Part shown: in pieces, positions 12,431 through 24,400 of the stretch | How positions within the stretch are numbered: position 1 is the stretch's first letter | How the letters are laid out: each line of letters starts with the position of its first letter | Notes under the pieces: generated by a model | The model's input: the letters and a program-made list of their open reading frames with translations, nothing else | The model's database searches: none | What the model was told of the DNA's origin: nothing | Position numbers and translations under genes: made by a program | Assembly (NCBI GenBank): GCA_949130495.1 | Contig: CASBWL010000042.1 | Span: 992,001 to 1,056,000, forward strand | From: Sambucus nigra | Taxonomy: Eukaryota > Streptophyta > Magnoliopsida > Dipsacales > Adoxaceae | Reading direction: 5' to 3' | Length of the DNA: 64,000 nt

Positions 12431-12739
12431 TGACGTAAACTACACGTTAATGGCCAAAAACAAAACAAATGCAAGTTCTAGAGAGAGAATCAAAGAATGT
12501 CTTATGTTCAAAATGGGAGAAGTGTCCTCAAATGAGAAGTACAAGAATATTTATATAGGTGTAATTACTTGCTAATCAAGTAATTACCTAAAAGACTAAA
12601 AAAGGACAACTAATAACAAAAATATACCGAATTAGTTCCAAACATGCTTGGAGACCAATTAAAAGAAATAAAAGTAATAAAAGAACTAAAATAAAAAGAA
12701 AGAATATAAATAAAAGGAAAATAGAATGGGATCCCATCA
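12431..12739 (-). repeat. 5' LTR of the TR-GAG element
   Basis: Partner of 9895-10202. It begins TGACGTAAAC where the other copy has TGATGTAATC, and ends CATCA next to the TATTA duplication. Confidence 0.9.
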
Positions 12740-13358
12740 TATTAAATGGTGTTTTCTTAATTTATTTAATGTTCACATAATTAATCTTATTTTTAATTTT
12801 TTTTATATTTGTTTAGAAATTTATTGGAATCTTTAAATAGCGTATCGTTGTGTATCGCCTGATACCACAATCGAATTAGAATATTGAACATCTGAGTTGT
12901 AGATCATGACTGAGATTTTGAACCATGGATCGAAAAGTCCAATTTGTTTAATTTATTCTTACATTTCTTGTCTCTTTCATGTTGCCACATTACCACAAAA
13001 GACAAACTTTTTACTGTCAGGCAGTGTAATCATGTCATAAAATTGGTTTAAAACCATAATATGTTATATAATTGATTGCAAAATGTTTTGATGGATTTAT
13101 TTAGTTTTTACAACTTTTTCTATTTTTTGCACCGTGTCATACGATACGTATCTCGACACAATTCACGATACGCGATATGCAGGGTTTTCGATACACAATA
13201 CGTATCGCGATTTGACAACTATGCTTATAAGATAAAATCAACTATATTCGCAGCCCTCAGTTGCCTTTTTTCTTTTCTCTTTCTATTCGTGCTTTCCCCG
13301 ATTTCGGATCTTGTGAGTTTCCTTAATTACTTGTGAGATTTGTTTTAATAGCATAAAT

Positions 13359-13778
13359 TTAGGCTCCGTTTGGTTGTCCCAAAATTTTAAATTGGCTTAA
13401 TAATAAATTGATCCATTTACAAATTGATCCATTAATTGTGTTTGGTTTCATTAATAAAATGATTCATTAATTGCCCCATTTGAGCTCATATGTAAAATCT
13501 GAATTTGGATCATTTCACAAAAAACGTGAAATGCATCAATTTGTAATTGAAGTCACATGAATTGCATGCTCCTCCCTCTCTTTCCCTCCCCCCCCCCACC
13601 TCTCTTAATTTGTTTTAATCTTTTTTTTTCTTATAGAACCTTAATATCAATTTCAGATTACCAAACATTGCATAAAATTGGATTTAAACTCATTTCAAAT
13701 CCACTCATTTACAATTCAATAATTCACAATGAACTAATTTACATAATCAAATAATTTGCGCAACCAAACAGGGCCTAA
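13359..13778. mobile_element. MITE with GGCYCYGTTTGGTTG termini
   Basis: The left terminus TTAGGCTCCGTTTGGTTG matches the reverse complement of the right terminus CAACCAAACAGGGCCTAA with two mismatches. At 420 bp it has no coding potential. This terminal type is widespread in plants (Tourist/Harbinger-like or hAT-like). The target duplication is ambiguous, so I do not fix the superfamily. Confidence 0.75.
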
Positions 13779-14189
13779 ATAATTATGTAGTGATATTAAC
13801 TTACATGGATCTCCCATTTGGGTCATTGGTATCACAAATATTCTATATCATGGTAACAAAGATAACATTTGTTTGACTTGTTAATGCAAACAAAAAGCTA
13901 CAATTCCCCGTATCACCCTGATATGGGAATTGAGAGGATAGTATGATGACAACATCATCTTTTCTCTTCAACTGCAAGTCAGGCCAGGCTGTCCGACAGG
14001 CTGTCCAACTGCAAGGGGATGACAAAAAGGGTAACTCATAAATTCTGGAAAGACTAGCAAGGTCATTATCTTAGATAAAAATACTAATTTTGATGGTGAT
14101 ATTTATGAGAGAACAAGTAAAGTAAGATGTGTGTCAGCACAAGTTTTGAAACATTTAAAAGATTAAATAGTTATTGAAAATTTGAATGA
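13779..14189. other. Gene-free stretch between elements
   Basis: Nothing recognisable. A short direct repeat (AGGCTGTCC) occurs at about 13986 and 13999. Confidence 0.4.
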
Positions 14190-14197
14190 GGTTAGAG

Positions 14198-15633
14198 CAT
14201 AGATTCTTATGATACGCGATATGTATTCCGATGCAATATGCGATATACTTGTAAAATGATGTGAATCAGACCTTTGTATCGCAAATGTCTTGTATCCTAA
14301 GCGTATTATTGCATATCACGATACGATACGTGTATCTTACGATACACGATACACATAGCCATACAGGGTCAAAATTTTTGGCCCAAATTTCCAGGAAAAA
14401 ATCTCTTATTGCGATCTCTTTTGGGTTTTCAATTGTACTATTCTTTTACCAGCCTTTTGAAATGATCGAAAAATCAAAAAATAACAAAAACCTAATATAA
14501 TTTTAACCCTTTTCTCAATTCTTTCTCTTGTGCAATCCACCACTTCCTTCTCCTTATGTGAAACCTGCCCCCACCTTTTCTTCCTTTGACAAATCTCATT
14601 AAGCTGCTTTCGTTGGGAATGGAAGTCCGCACTTTTGTTTGGTCCCAACTCTAGGACACTATTTGTTTGTCTTTCTCAAAGAGAAAAGGAAGGTCGCTTG
14701 TAGGGTATTAAGTATCCTACTCTTAGTTTGACTATTTTAATATACTCCTCACTACTCCGGAGATATATGGTTGGTATTATATTTGTATTCATAGTCTGGT
14801 ACCACTTGGAGGTCGGACTTGGTTCGATGGCGAGTGCTTGCCCACCCAAAGCGTTATGTCGCTGGTTCGAGTCTTGGAAACAGCCTCTCCAAAAATGGGG
14901 GTAAGGCTTGCCTACACCTACCTCTCCCAGACCTTGCTAAAGCGGGAGCCTTGTGCACTGGGTACGACCTTTTTAGTTGGTACCACTTGGTGAATATTTA
15001 ATTTTTTGAGATAACGGGTAAGAAAAAGAGTAAGAAAAAGAAAACTATTGATCTTGACCTCGCCTGGAATTATTTTGAAAAGGTGGGTGATAATAGATTG
15101 CATTTAATATGCAATTTTTGTTAAAGTGCAAAATGGGGTGATATTTTTAGAATGAATCGCAATCTTGCCAGTATGGGTCAAAATGCAAGAAAGTGTGCAG
15201 TTTTGGATGTATTATTATCTTTTGTAGTATGCCTATGTAGGAATGTGATGATTAAAACACTACCTTAGCAGTTAGCAGTTATTACCTTAGGATTCTCTTT
15301 TTGCTATAACTTGCGGAGAAATCAAAAGTTTGTAGATGCAATGTTGACTATTTTTCATATTAATCAAATTGAAAAATCCATTGTTGTTTAATTTATTTTT
15401 ACAATTCTTGTCTCTTTCATATTGCAACATTACCCCAAAGGCAAACTACTTACCATTAGATAAAGTAGTCATGTCATTAAATGGTTTAAAACCACAATAT
15501 GTTGTATAGTTGGATGTAAAGTGTTCTTTATAATTTATTTTTCTAATTTTACAATTTATATAACTGTTTGTCTTGTAATACGCAATACATAGGGTTTCCG
15601 ATATGCAATTCGTATCCCCATTTGACAACTATG
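14198..15633. mobile_element. hAT-like element, GATACG-rich ends, copy 2, carrying a SINE
   Basis: Flanked by the 8-bp duplication GGTTAGAG (14190-14197 and 15634-15641). It starts CATAG and ends TTTGACAACTATG, like copy 1. The interior is homologous to copy 1 (for example TTGTGCAATCCACCAC at about 14531, matching about 9654). A SINE sits inside it at 14797-14990. Without the SINE it would be about 1.25 kb, close to copy 1. No transposase ORF is present. Confidence 0.8.
14797..14990 (+). mobile_element. Au-type SINE with 13-bp target duplication
   Basis: The body is 14810-14977. The B box is TGGTTCGAGTC, and it has the family phrases GGAAACAGCCTCTCC, CGGGAGCCTTGTGCACTGGG and a short T run. 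TGGTACCACTTGG is repeated exactly at 14797-14809 and 14978-14990. It is more diverged from the Au consensus than the copy at 8801, especially in the A-box region. Confidence 0.92.
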
Positions 15634-15641
15634 GGTTAGAG

Positions 15642-16463
15642 TATTTACTTGCTATTCCTATTTGTAGTACTTGAAACTTTGAGTAGGATGATTGAATAAC
15701 TTGTTTACTTTACTAATACATTTAACAGTTTCCTCCAGAGAAATGTATTTGTATCAGATCATTGTTTTGATGTCATAACTATAAGTATATGGTTCATGCA
15801 TAAATAATACATATACTACACTAGGGCTTTGGTTTCCCACAATTAACAAATCTCCCCTCCATTAGTCTGCCATCATTGTCCATGACAAAAGCGTCCGACT
15901 TGCTTACATCTTGCTGGATGATTGTATGATATTACATATTGAGATCAAAACAAGCAATGAAGTCAACTAATCAAATGAGATTGAGCTAACTTAGCTAATC
16001 ACAACGATAAGTTACCTCAGGTAACCAACCGCCGAGTTAACTCACTGGGTAATAATCAGAGCCAATTCAATGTACCTCGAACTTAAATTTTATTGGCAAA
16101 AGGCTCTCCTTAACTCAACTGAGTTCACCCAATGACTCAAGTTCCTGACCCACCTCCCCAACTAAAATCTTCAATCGCTGCTTCTATAATTAGTAATTGT
16201 GGCTTCACTAACTGTTGTTAAATCTTAACATTAATTTTTCAAAATAACAAATAATCTTAACATCCAATATCATCCTTGGTTGCCCGTATTTTGATCTATG
16301 TATGTACATTAATGTTGTCAAATCTTAACAATTAAATTGAAATTATAGAATAGTTTGAACTGTTAAAGTAGAAATAACATATAAGAAAAAACCTTACAGA
16401 ACAGAACCCACACTATGTTGGGGGAAATATTAAATTTGGCGAGAGATAAAGATAGAGAGGATT
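15642..16463. other. Gene-free stretch
   Basis: No coding sequence, RNA gene or repeat that I recognise. Confidence 0.4.
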
Positions 16464-16610
16464 AGATATCTGATGAACCTCAAGGCGGGTAGCCTAGTGA
16501 CACGCGCTCTTACCTCAAGAGTTTGAATCTTCTTAGGGCCACCTCCCATAGTGTCATGGTGCGTGCGGATTGGAGATCTAAAAGGCCTGAATACCCCTAG
16601 ATATCATGAA
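16464..16610 (+). mobile_element. Probable tRNA-derived SINE of a second type
   Basis: The body is about 16478-16598. It has an A-box-like TAGCCTAGTGACACG and a B-box-like GAGTTTGAATCTT about 30 bp apart, the spacing of a tRNA head. The flanks AGATATCTGATGAA (16464) and AGATATCATGAA (16599) look like an imperfect target duplication. The body does not resemble Au beyond the promoter boxes. Confidence 0.55.
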
Positions 16611-17659
16611 AAATAATAGATACCCAATGTTGATTACATGTGCTATATACTGATATTTGTTTGTGTGCATATGTTGAGGATTTGTCATTGTGATTATAGG
16701 TAGATTTATAGATTGGTCATGGCATTATGGCAGTGGCCCGGCGGGTTGTGTGGTGATGGGTAGGCTGTGGTTGTTGTGTAGTGTTTATGGATGGGTGGTG
16801 GTAGTATGATGCTTGGGTGATTTGTGCTGGTTAGTTGATAATGTTGGTGAGGAGTGGGTGGTGGTACAGTCATGAGGCATTGTGAAGGATGGTGAACTTG
16901 CTGTTTTTTCCCCCAATAAATATTCTGTTGCTTATCAAAATAAAGGAGGGGTGGTGGTGCGGTGGTGGGGTGGTGGTGAGAGGTTTTGTCTTACCTGGTA
17001 TCAGTCAGATGACCTGTTGTTTGGCAACTGATTTGCTAATGCAGCAGGTTTTGGCATTGCAAAATTTCAATGAAAAACATATAATTAATGCACAATGGTT
17101 ATAACGTTACACATATTCACTCATAATAAATGCATGAGGCTAGAGTTGCAAATCTCTAAGCTTAATAAACCTCTATTACTTGAAAGCTCTGAAAGAGTAT
17201 TATCTGCGATAGGAGAAACCACAAGGGTGTTGACAAATGTAGGATTGCCTAGAAGAGACAAAATTAAAACCAACATGTTAGCGAGAAGTTAGGAGGAGCA
17301 CCTATTAGTGATAAGATTAGAAGAAAGTAGGCTTTGGTGGTATGAACGTATAAAAACATCACATTAGATGCACCAACCATAATAGGACAGTTGAAATTAA
17401 AGGAGAAATAGAGTGATCATCCAATTACTCGATTTCCTTCTTTTTTTTTGTTATAAATGTATTTATTGGTGGATATCCTAAAGTGAAGACTTTGAAAATT
17501 TTCTTCTTCTGTAGATTTCCTTGTGCACATTGGTAGATGTAATGTATGTGGGGTAATGACAATTGTTTCTTATTACCTTTTCTTTTTGAGTGTCTAGAAC
17601 TTTAACTATATGTTTGATTTTGTTTCTGTTTATGCTTTTTCTCTCTCACCTTTCCAGGT
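16611..17659. other. Upstream region of the CCCH gene, no coding content
   Basis: G/T-rich stretches (16720-16990) and AT-rich sequence. The end (TTTCTCTCTCACCTTTCCAG, ending about 17658) is a strong polypyrimidine tract plus splice acceptor, so this region is probably intron of the downstream gene's leader. Confidence 0.4.
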
Positions 17660-17760
17660 AATTACTTGTTGCTGGTGATGTGTGATTGTCGCATTTACTA
17701 GGAGTTTGGATATATAGATGTCACAAAAGAAGTCGAGCATTTTAATTTCGAAAGAAACCG
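17660..17760 (+). other. Probable 5' untranslated part of C3H41 exon 1
   Basis: It follows the acceptor CCTTTCCAG and runs to the ATG at 17761. There are upstream ATGs (for example at about 17680 and 17718), but none opens a long frame. The location of any upstream non-coding exon is not determined. Confidence 0.5.
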
Positions 17761-18462
17761 ATGGAGCTGAAAGTTGAATCTCCAAGCCGACGCCTTTTAC
17801 CTCCTGCTTGTGTCAGTCATCTGGAGGAGAAAGCATTCAGTGAGAATGATGATTGTTGTAACAATAAGCATCAGAGGCGGGAGACACGGTCTGAGTCTTC
17901 GGAGAGAGATGCTCTGGAACAAGTTTTAACAAGGCCATATAGAAGGATAAACAAAACCTTTGAAAATGGCCATCCTTACAAGGAAGCTAGTTTTCAATCG
18001 AAAGACATGTGGAGAAATTGTAATACTACCCCTCTGGAGAAAGATATCCCTGGAAGTTTTGAAAAAAGGTGCGCTTTCCCTGAAAGGGTTAGAGGAAGGG
18101 AATTTGTTTCTTGGAGCCAACATGATTCTAGTTTCAACTCAGTTGATATTTCCTCTCAAATCTTTCAACAGGCATATGTTCCTTCAAGTCTGTTTACAAG
18201 TAGGGGGATGGAAAATGTTTCTAATGCACAGAGTCCACCGTTGAGTGCTTTTGGATTGGTTACGGAAATGCCAAATGGTCGCCTGGATACACTCCACTCT
18301 CTAGGGTTGCAAGTAACGCTCGAACAATCGATCAATCCTTCGCTGAATACAAACATTCAACATCCAAGGTGTGGAGACTTTGAGGAGCGTGGGTTTTGCC
18401 TAAGAGGAGACATGTGCCCAATGGAGCATGGTATCAATCGTATTGTTGTGGAAGATGTTCAG
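17761..18462 (+). CDS. C3H41: C3H41 exon 1 (residues 1-234)
   Basis: Starts at the first ATG after the leader acceptor. It carries a conserved low-complexity N-terminus (SERDALEQVLTRPYRR) and the CCCH finger. It ends GTTCAG|GTATTT, immediately after the VVEDVQ that follows the finger in all family members. The frame stays open only 12 codons into the intron. Confidence 0.92.
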
Positions 18463-21400
18463 GTATTTGATGTTGTAGTGCATCTACTCTCACTTTAATT
18501 TGTTTGGCCTATTCATGTTGGAGAAGACGTGGAAAATTGGGGCTAATGATGGCTGCAACGTGGCAACTCCAGATATCTGTTGGGGAAAAAAGTAAAGGGG
18601 CATTCGTCTTTTGTCCTTAAAGTTTATATTGAAACAGACTTTATCCTCAAAAATATTATTAATTGAATTTTTGCCCTAATTTTTTATGGTTCCGTTACTT
18701 GATCATTACATATCATAATAAACAACCAAAATATCCTCTATTAATGCGTAGTTATATATAAAACAATAAAGGCTAAAATTGGGGATATTGTAGTCATTTG
18801 TTACGATTTGTAATGGTCAAATACTGGAAATCCGAAAAATGTATTACAAAGTTCATTTATTGAAACTTTGAGGGCTCTAGTCAATTTCAACCTAAACCTT
18901 GAAGCCCTAAAGTCAAATGCTTCCCCCCATCCCATCCCATCCCCCCAACCCCCAGGAAAAGGAAAAAAGTCAATTGGACTGAGTATTATGTTACTATTAT
19001 AGTAGCTAATATTTCTGCCTACTGAAAACATCTAATCTGCCTCAGAATTGTTGGATGCCATTGGCATGTTCGGGTGGCATATCACATTGTCATTGCAAAC
19101 ATTTTGATGTCCTTTTGGCATGGTACAGTTGATTGTCAAACAAATATAATATAATACATATCTGATGTGTACCTTTGACTGTTTCTGGTTGCGGTACTCC
19201 CTTTATATCACGAGTCATAGGGCTAAGAAGCACAGATATAGATACTGGATAATGATACAACAGGATACGAGTTACGTTGGAACTTTTAGGCCATTCAGTT
19301 TTTTTTTGCTATAGTGTAAGTATATTACCAAAAGCAATGGGATTACAAAAGGATATACAAAAAATCCCATAACACGTCCCCGGGGTACCATTTATGCCCC
19401 CAAACAACGAAAGAAATGGCCAAAACCACCCAACACACTACCTACACGAACCATATACAAAAACACATTTTAAGCACCAAACAAACCTATCAAAACAACC
19501 TAAATCCATCAGGGCACACAGGCCACAAACTAATCACTACTGCAAGTTGAAATATCCAATAAAATATCGCAGTATCGCAATGCTCGCCATAAAAGATTTA
19601 GCAATAAATTAACAAAACACGCAACGCAATCAAACTCAATTCCCTATCTAACCATGCACAAATGATGTTTGATAATCATAAAACTCATGGACCACCACCA
19701 AATGCCGCCAAACACTGCAATATTGGAACATTGCAAGGCACTGAACCACCATTAATACCGCAACACTGCAAGGCACCGAACCACCACCAAATACTGCCAA
19801 ACGTTGGAGACTAGACTAGACAGACTACATACAGATTTGACATGAAGAACAACATAAAAATGGCGATCTAGAATAGGCACTCTACACAGCCTCAGAGAGG
19901 GTTGGGGGTTACGGTGGCTCCAACACCGAGCGAGACCTCCAAAGAGGGGATGAAAACAACCCCGACCACTCCAAAACCCAAACAAATCCCCAATGTTAGA
20001 GAGCACCTCTCGATCTGGCATGAGGCTCGACCATAAGGTGGCGATCGAGAGCAGAGGTGAGATCCAGAAATTGGAGAACCATCCAGATGAGGTGGCACAA
20101 CCACCACGGTGAGGAACCTCGCCCCCAACCTCATCTGACCTGAAGACCACACATGAAAAATAGCAACAAAGAGAGGGAAGTGCGTTCAATCTCATGGAGG
20201 GTGGGCAAAACACTCGGGAGGAGAGAGGGAAGGGGTGGCGGCATTGGTAACATCGAAACCAAACACGCTGTAGCAGAAACCAAGCACTAATTGGTGCATC
20301 CAAACAACGGCTAAAAGCACATATATGGATACAGAGTACTGATACAACACAACAGGTACGAGCTTGTAACTTTTAGTCCATTCAGTATTTTTTTTGGTGT
20401 AATGCAAGTATATTAACAAAAGCAATGAGATTACAAAAGGATATACAAAAAATTCCATAACACGGTTCCCCAGGGTTCCAATTACGCCCCAAAACAACGA
20501 AACAAATGGCCGAAACCACTCGACACACTACCTACACGAACCATATACAAAAACACGTATTAAGCGTAAAACAAACCTATTAAAACAACCTAAATCCATT
20601 ATGGCACGTAGGCAACTATTGTAGTTGAAATATCCAATAAATATCGCAATATCGCAACACTCGTCATAGAAGATTTAACAATAAATTGACGAAACACGCA
20701 AAATAATCAAACCCAAATCCCAATGCGCAAGTGATGTTTGATAATCATAAACCTCATCAGACATGAACCACCACCAAACACCGCCAAACACTGGAGACCA
20801 TACTAGACAGACTACTCACATATCTGACATGAAGAATAAAATAAAAATGGCGATCTAGAATCGGCACTTTAGACAGCCTCAGAGAGGGGTGGGGGTTACG
20901 GTGGCTCCAACACCTAGCGAGACCTGCAAAGAGGGGATGAAAACAACCCCGGCCATTCCAAAACCCGAACAAATTCCCCATGTCGGAGAGTATCGCTCGA
21001 TCTGCCATGAGGCTCAACCATAAGATGGTGACCGAAAGCAAAGGTGAGATCCAGAAATTAGATAACCATCCAGGTCCTCAGGTGGCAGAACCACCATGAT
21101 GGGGAGCCTCCCTCCAAACCTCAATTGACCTGAAGACCACACACAAAAAAATAGTGACAGAGAGGGAAAGGGGTTCAATCTCATGGAGGGTGAGGGAAAC
21201 ACTCGGGAGGAGGGAGGGAAGGGATGGCGACATTGGTAACAATGAAACTAAACGCGCTGCAGCAGAAACCAAGCACCAATTGGTGCATCCAAACAGTGGC
21301 TAGGACCATCATCAAAAGGTGCAACCAAACAGTTTTAGGCAGGCTGGAGCATTCCAAGGATGTAGCAAACACGAACAAGACCAGAACCATTTGCCCTCAC

Positions 21401-24400
21401 CGGAATGGACGGAGGTATTTAAGAGATCCGCTGATACAAACCCACGGTACCGTCACCAAGGTGGGCAACCCGACAACGATTACCACGGTGGATGGACACA
21501 ATGGACAAGACCGGAACCAATTAAATCCTATCCGCAAAATCAGCAAAAAAGTTAAGCATCGCCATCCACCGGAGAGCACCGGTAAGCAGAGCAAAACCAA
21601 ACAGAAAATACGCAATCAACAGGACAACACAACTCATCAGACACCACAAGCCACTGCCGACAAAACCCATTCACCTTCACACCACATCGCACTCCCACCA
21701 CCAGCAGATAACCCATCTGATCTGACATGAAGTACTACATTGAAATGACGATCCTTGGTCAACACCCCTCGCGGCAAGGCGGAGGAAGGTGGGGAGGCGG
21801 ACCTACTCGGGCGAACCGGCCAAAACGGGATAGAAACATCCCAATCACCACTACATCCCTAACAAAACCCCGCTGCCGGAGAGAACGGCACGCTTAGTCT
21901 GACGTTAAGCTCTACAATCAGGATTGCGACCAAGCACAAGCAGCTAGATCCAGCAATGGGAGAGGCGGCCAAGGTCAGTGGGGGAACAACCACCGCAAGA
22001 GCGGACCACTTCCCATATCTTATCTGACTTGAAGCAAGCATGGAGAAGGCGGCGACAAGGAAAGGGAGAGGGATCAACCTCATGGTGGGTGGAGGAACCG
22101 AGCCTGAGGAAGGTAAAATGAATTGAGAGCGGCTGTGGCTAGGGTTTCAAAAATGACATCTAGTGAAAAACTCCCGACCATCAGAAAATGGGGCCATCAT
22201 TTTGTTTTTATGCCATTCAGTTGATGATATTAAATCATGCATATATGTTTGCAGGAGGTTCGTAGGGTTAAGGTATTTTTAAAAACTGAATTCATAAATC
22301 ATTTTAGTGTTACAATGTCAATAGGCATGCCATATTGTGTGTTTTCCATGATATGAATTTTTCCCTAGGCTGTTCTTTGTTGAGCGCTTGTCTAAAACTG
22401 CTATAACTAGGTGGTTGTTTTTTTAAATTACAGAGCCTTTCTCAGTTTAATCTTCCTATTTCACTTCCAAGTGTAAACCTACTGGAGGCACCTGCTGGGC
22501 CAGCACCTTTACCCAGAATTAGTGCTCATTCAAGAACATTGATGAACAGCAAAATTTTAGGCAGCAAAAGTAGCAAGCTTGGAGTTGGTGGCAACGGATT
22601 GAGCTTGAATGGTGCTTTCATTGATTCCGCTTTTGCAGGTAGAACTGATTTGTATGATCCTGATCAGCCTCTATGGACCAATGATTGTTCTGAAACATCA
22701 ACTGCAAACCTCTCCCTAACCCCTTTGAAGGTTGATGAAATTGTGCCTTTGTTGGATGCTGACCCCTCTCTTGATCATGTGGGATTGTGTGGTGTCTCTG
22801 ATTATGAAGAGACAGTTAGAAACTCTGGGATTGCTCTAGGATCTCAAAGCACGAGTTTGTCTGTGCGGGGAAGAATTGGTAGTTTGAAAAAGGGATCAGA
22901 AATGAGAGAGAAAATCGATTCCACAATAAGCTCCTCAAATTATATTGGAAAGGAAACTAAGGAAGAGGAGCCTTCAAACACTGGTCAAGGTAAGAAGATT
23001 AAAGGTGATGAAATTGGCTTACAAGTTAGGGGTTCATCTTTGAAGCCGCAAAGTGATACTTCGCTTATTATGCGGAAGCCATCTCCAAAGGCGCAACGGA
23101 CTATATATGTAAGTGGCATTCCTCAAAAAGACAACAAAAAGGAGGCCCTCCTTTCACATTTTCGAAAATTTGGGGAGGTTATTGACATTCGTATTGCGCA
23201 TAATAATGAGCGGGCTTTTGTTCAGTTCTCTAAGAGGGAAGAAGCAGAAGCTGCTTTAAAGGCACCTGATGCTGTAATGGGTAATCGCTTTATCAAGCTG
23301 CTGTGGGCTAAGTGGGATAACATTCCTGATGATAGATTAAATAGTGGCAATATTGTATCAGTAGTTCCCTGTGGAGTGACAGCTGCTGCAATTCCATGCT
23401 ACCGAACTGTTTCTAATGTACGAAAAAAAGAACTTCAATCTGCATTTCGTACATTTCCTAAGCATAGTTTTGTCCATGCTTCTGTCTCTCATGTGCTCGC
23501 CTCTGATCACCCTAAGCCTGTGGTCATCAATGATCACAAAGCACCACCTCCTTTACAAAAGAAGGTGCAGAGTTTTGAGGTTATGAAGGAGGAAATCCGC
23601 AAGAAGCAGGAGATGCTTGATCAGAAAAGAAGTGACCTTCGGCGCCAGCTGGATAAGCTTGAGAAACAAGTAAGACCCAGTTTTCGTTGTCAGTCCAACT
23701 TGATTATAGTTATTTTTTCACCATTTTTATATGTGCCTTAATTTTTCTTTCTCCCTTTAAAAAACCTGAATCCTTCTTTTCAATGTTACATGAGTTTGGA
23801 TTCTCCACGTAGTCAGTGTTAAAAGTATTGACTATATTACAAACAAAATATCAACTCTTTAAGTTGGGCTATCCTCATGTTTTTACTTTCAACAGGCTAC
23901 AGGTCTCAAAGGTGAAAAAACATTGGAGCAGGCTGCTAAAAGACATAAGGTGGAGACTGTAGCTGATGTTGCAAAAGGTATAATACCAAGGTTCACGGGT
24001 CCTGGTACAGTTATATCACGACGATCTGAAGTGATGGCTGATAGCGGGATAACTGCAGAGACGATTGTGCCTCAAAGTTTCACAGCAAATGCAATTGTGT
24101 CGCTGCAGAAACCATCGAGCTTGAAACAATCAATTCGCCCATTGGCACCTGTTGGAGCATCTTTTCTTGTGAATAGATTCAAATTATACAATGCTCCCAC
24201 CACTTTTAAGATCATTCCGCCTCTACCAACTGGTCTTGCAAATGTAACATTTTCTCCTTCAGACAGACTCTCTCTCTCTCTCTACACACAAGGACACACG
24301 TGCACACACACATATACATATATAAGTTATTTACATATCACACAAAATGAATTTGTCTATATGCATTACATGCGTCCTCTACCTGTTTTGCCTACTGTAA

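Larger units (their letters stand above)
9895..12739 (-). mobile_element. TR-GAG-type LTR retrotransposon (short LTRs, gag only)
   Basis: Two direct repeats of about 308 bp (9895-10202 and 12431-12739) are bounded by the 5-bp duplication TATTA at 9890-9894 and 12740-12744. On the minus strand, the segment after the upstream LTR has a primer-binding-like TTGGTATCAGTGCGAGG (about 12412-12428), complementary in style to initiator tRNA-Met. A polypurine tract GAGGGAGGGAGAG precedes the downstream LTR (about 10203-10216). The 2.2-kb interior encodes only gag-like protein and lacks protease, reverse transcriptase and integrase. The element must therefore have been mobilised in trans. Confidence 0.9.
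9320..13223. mobile_element. hAT-like element, GATACG-rich ends, copy 1, split by a TR-GAG insertion
   Basis: Bounded by an 8-bp duplication CTTATAAG at 9312-9319 and 13224-13231. The right end reads ...GCGATTTGACAACTATG, and its reverse complement starts CATAGTTGTCAAATCGCG. Both ends carry many GATACG/CGTATC repeats. The interior (about 9500-9680 and 12900-13110) is clearly homologous to 14370-14560 and 15360-15545 in copy 2. The copy is interrupted by the LTR element at 9895-12739. Without that insertion it would be about 1.06 kb. No transposase ORF remains. Confidence 0.75.

Noticed and set aside
12158..12433. Plus-strand hydrophobic ORF (FVPFLPFFPFF)
   Set aside because: It is the reverse of the Lys/Glu-rich N-terminus of the TR-GAG gag.
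19394..21730. Plus-strand Thr/Gln/His-rich ORFs in C3H41 intron 1
   Set aside because: They are antisense to the poly(T)-headed retroposon and have no domain.
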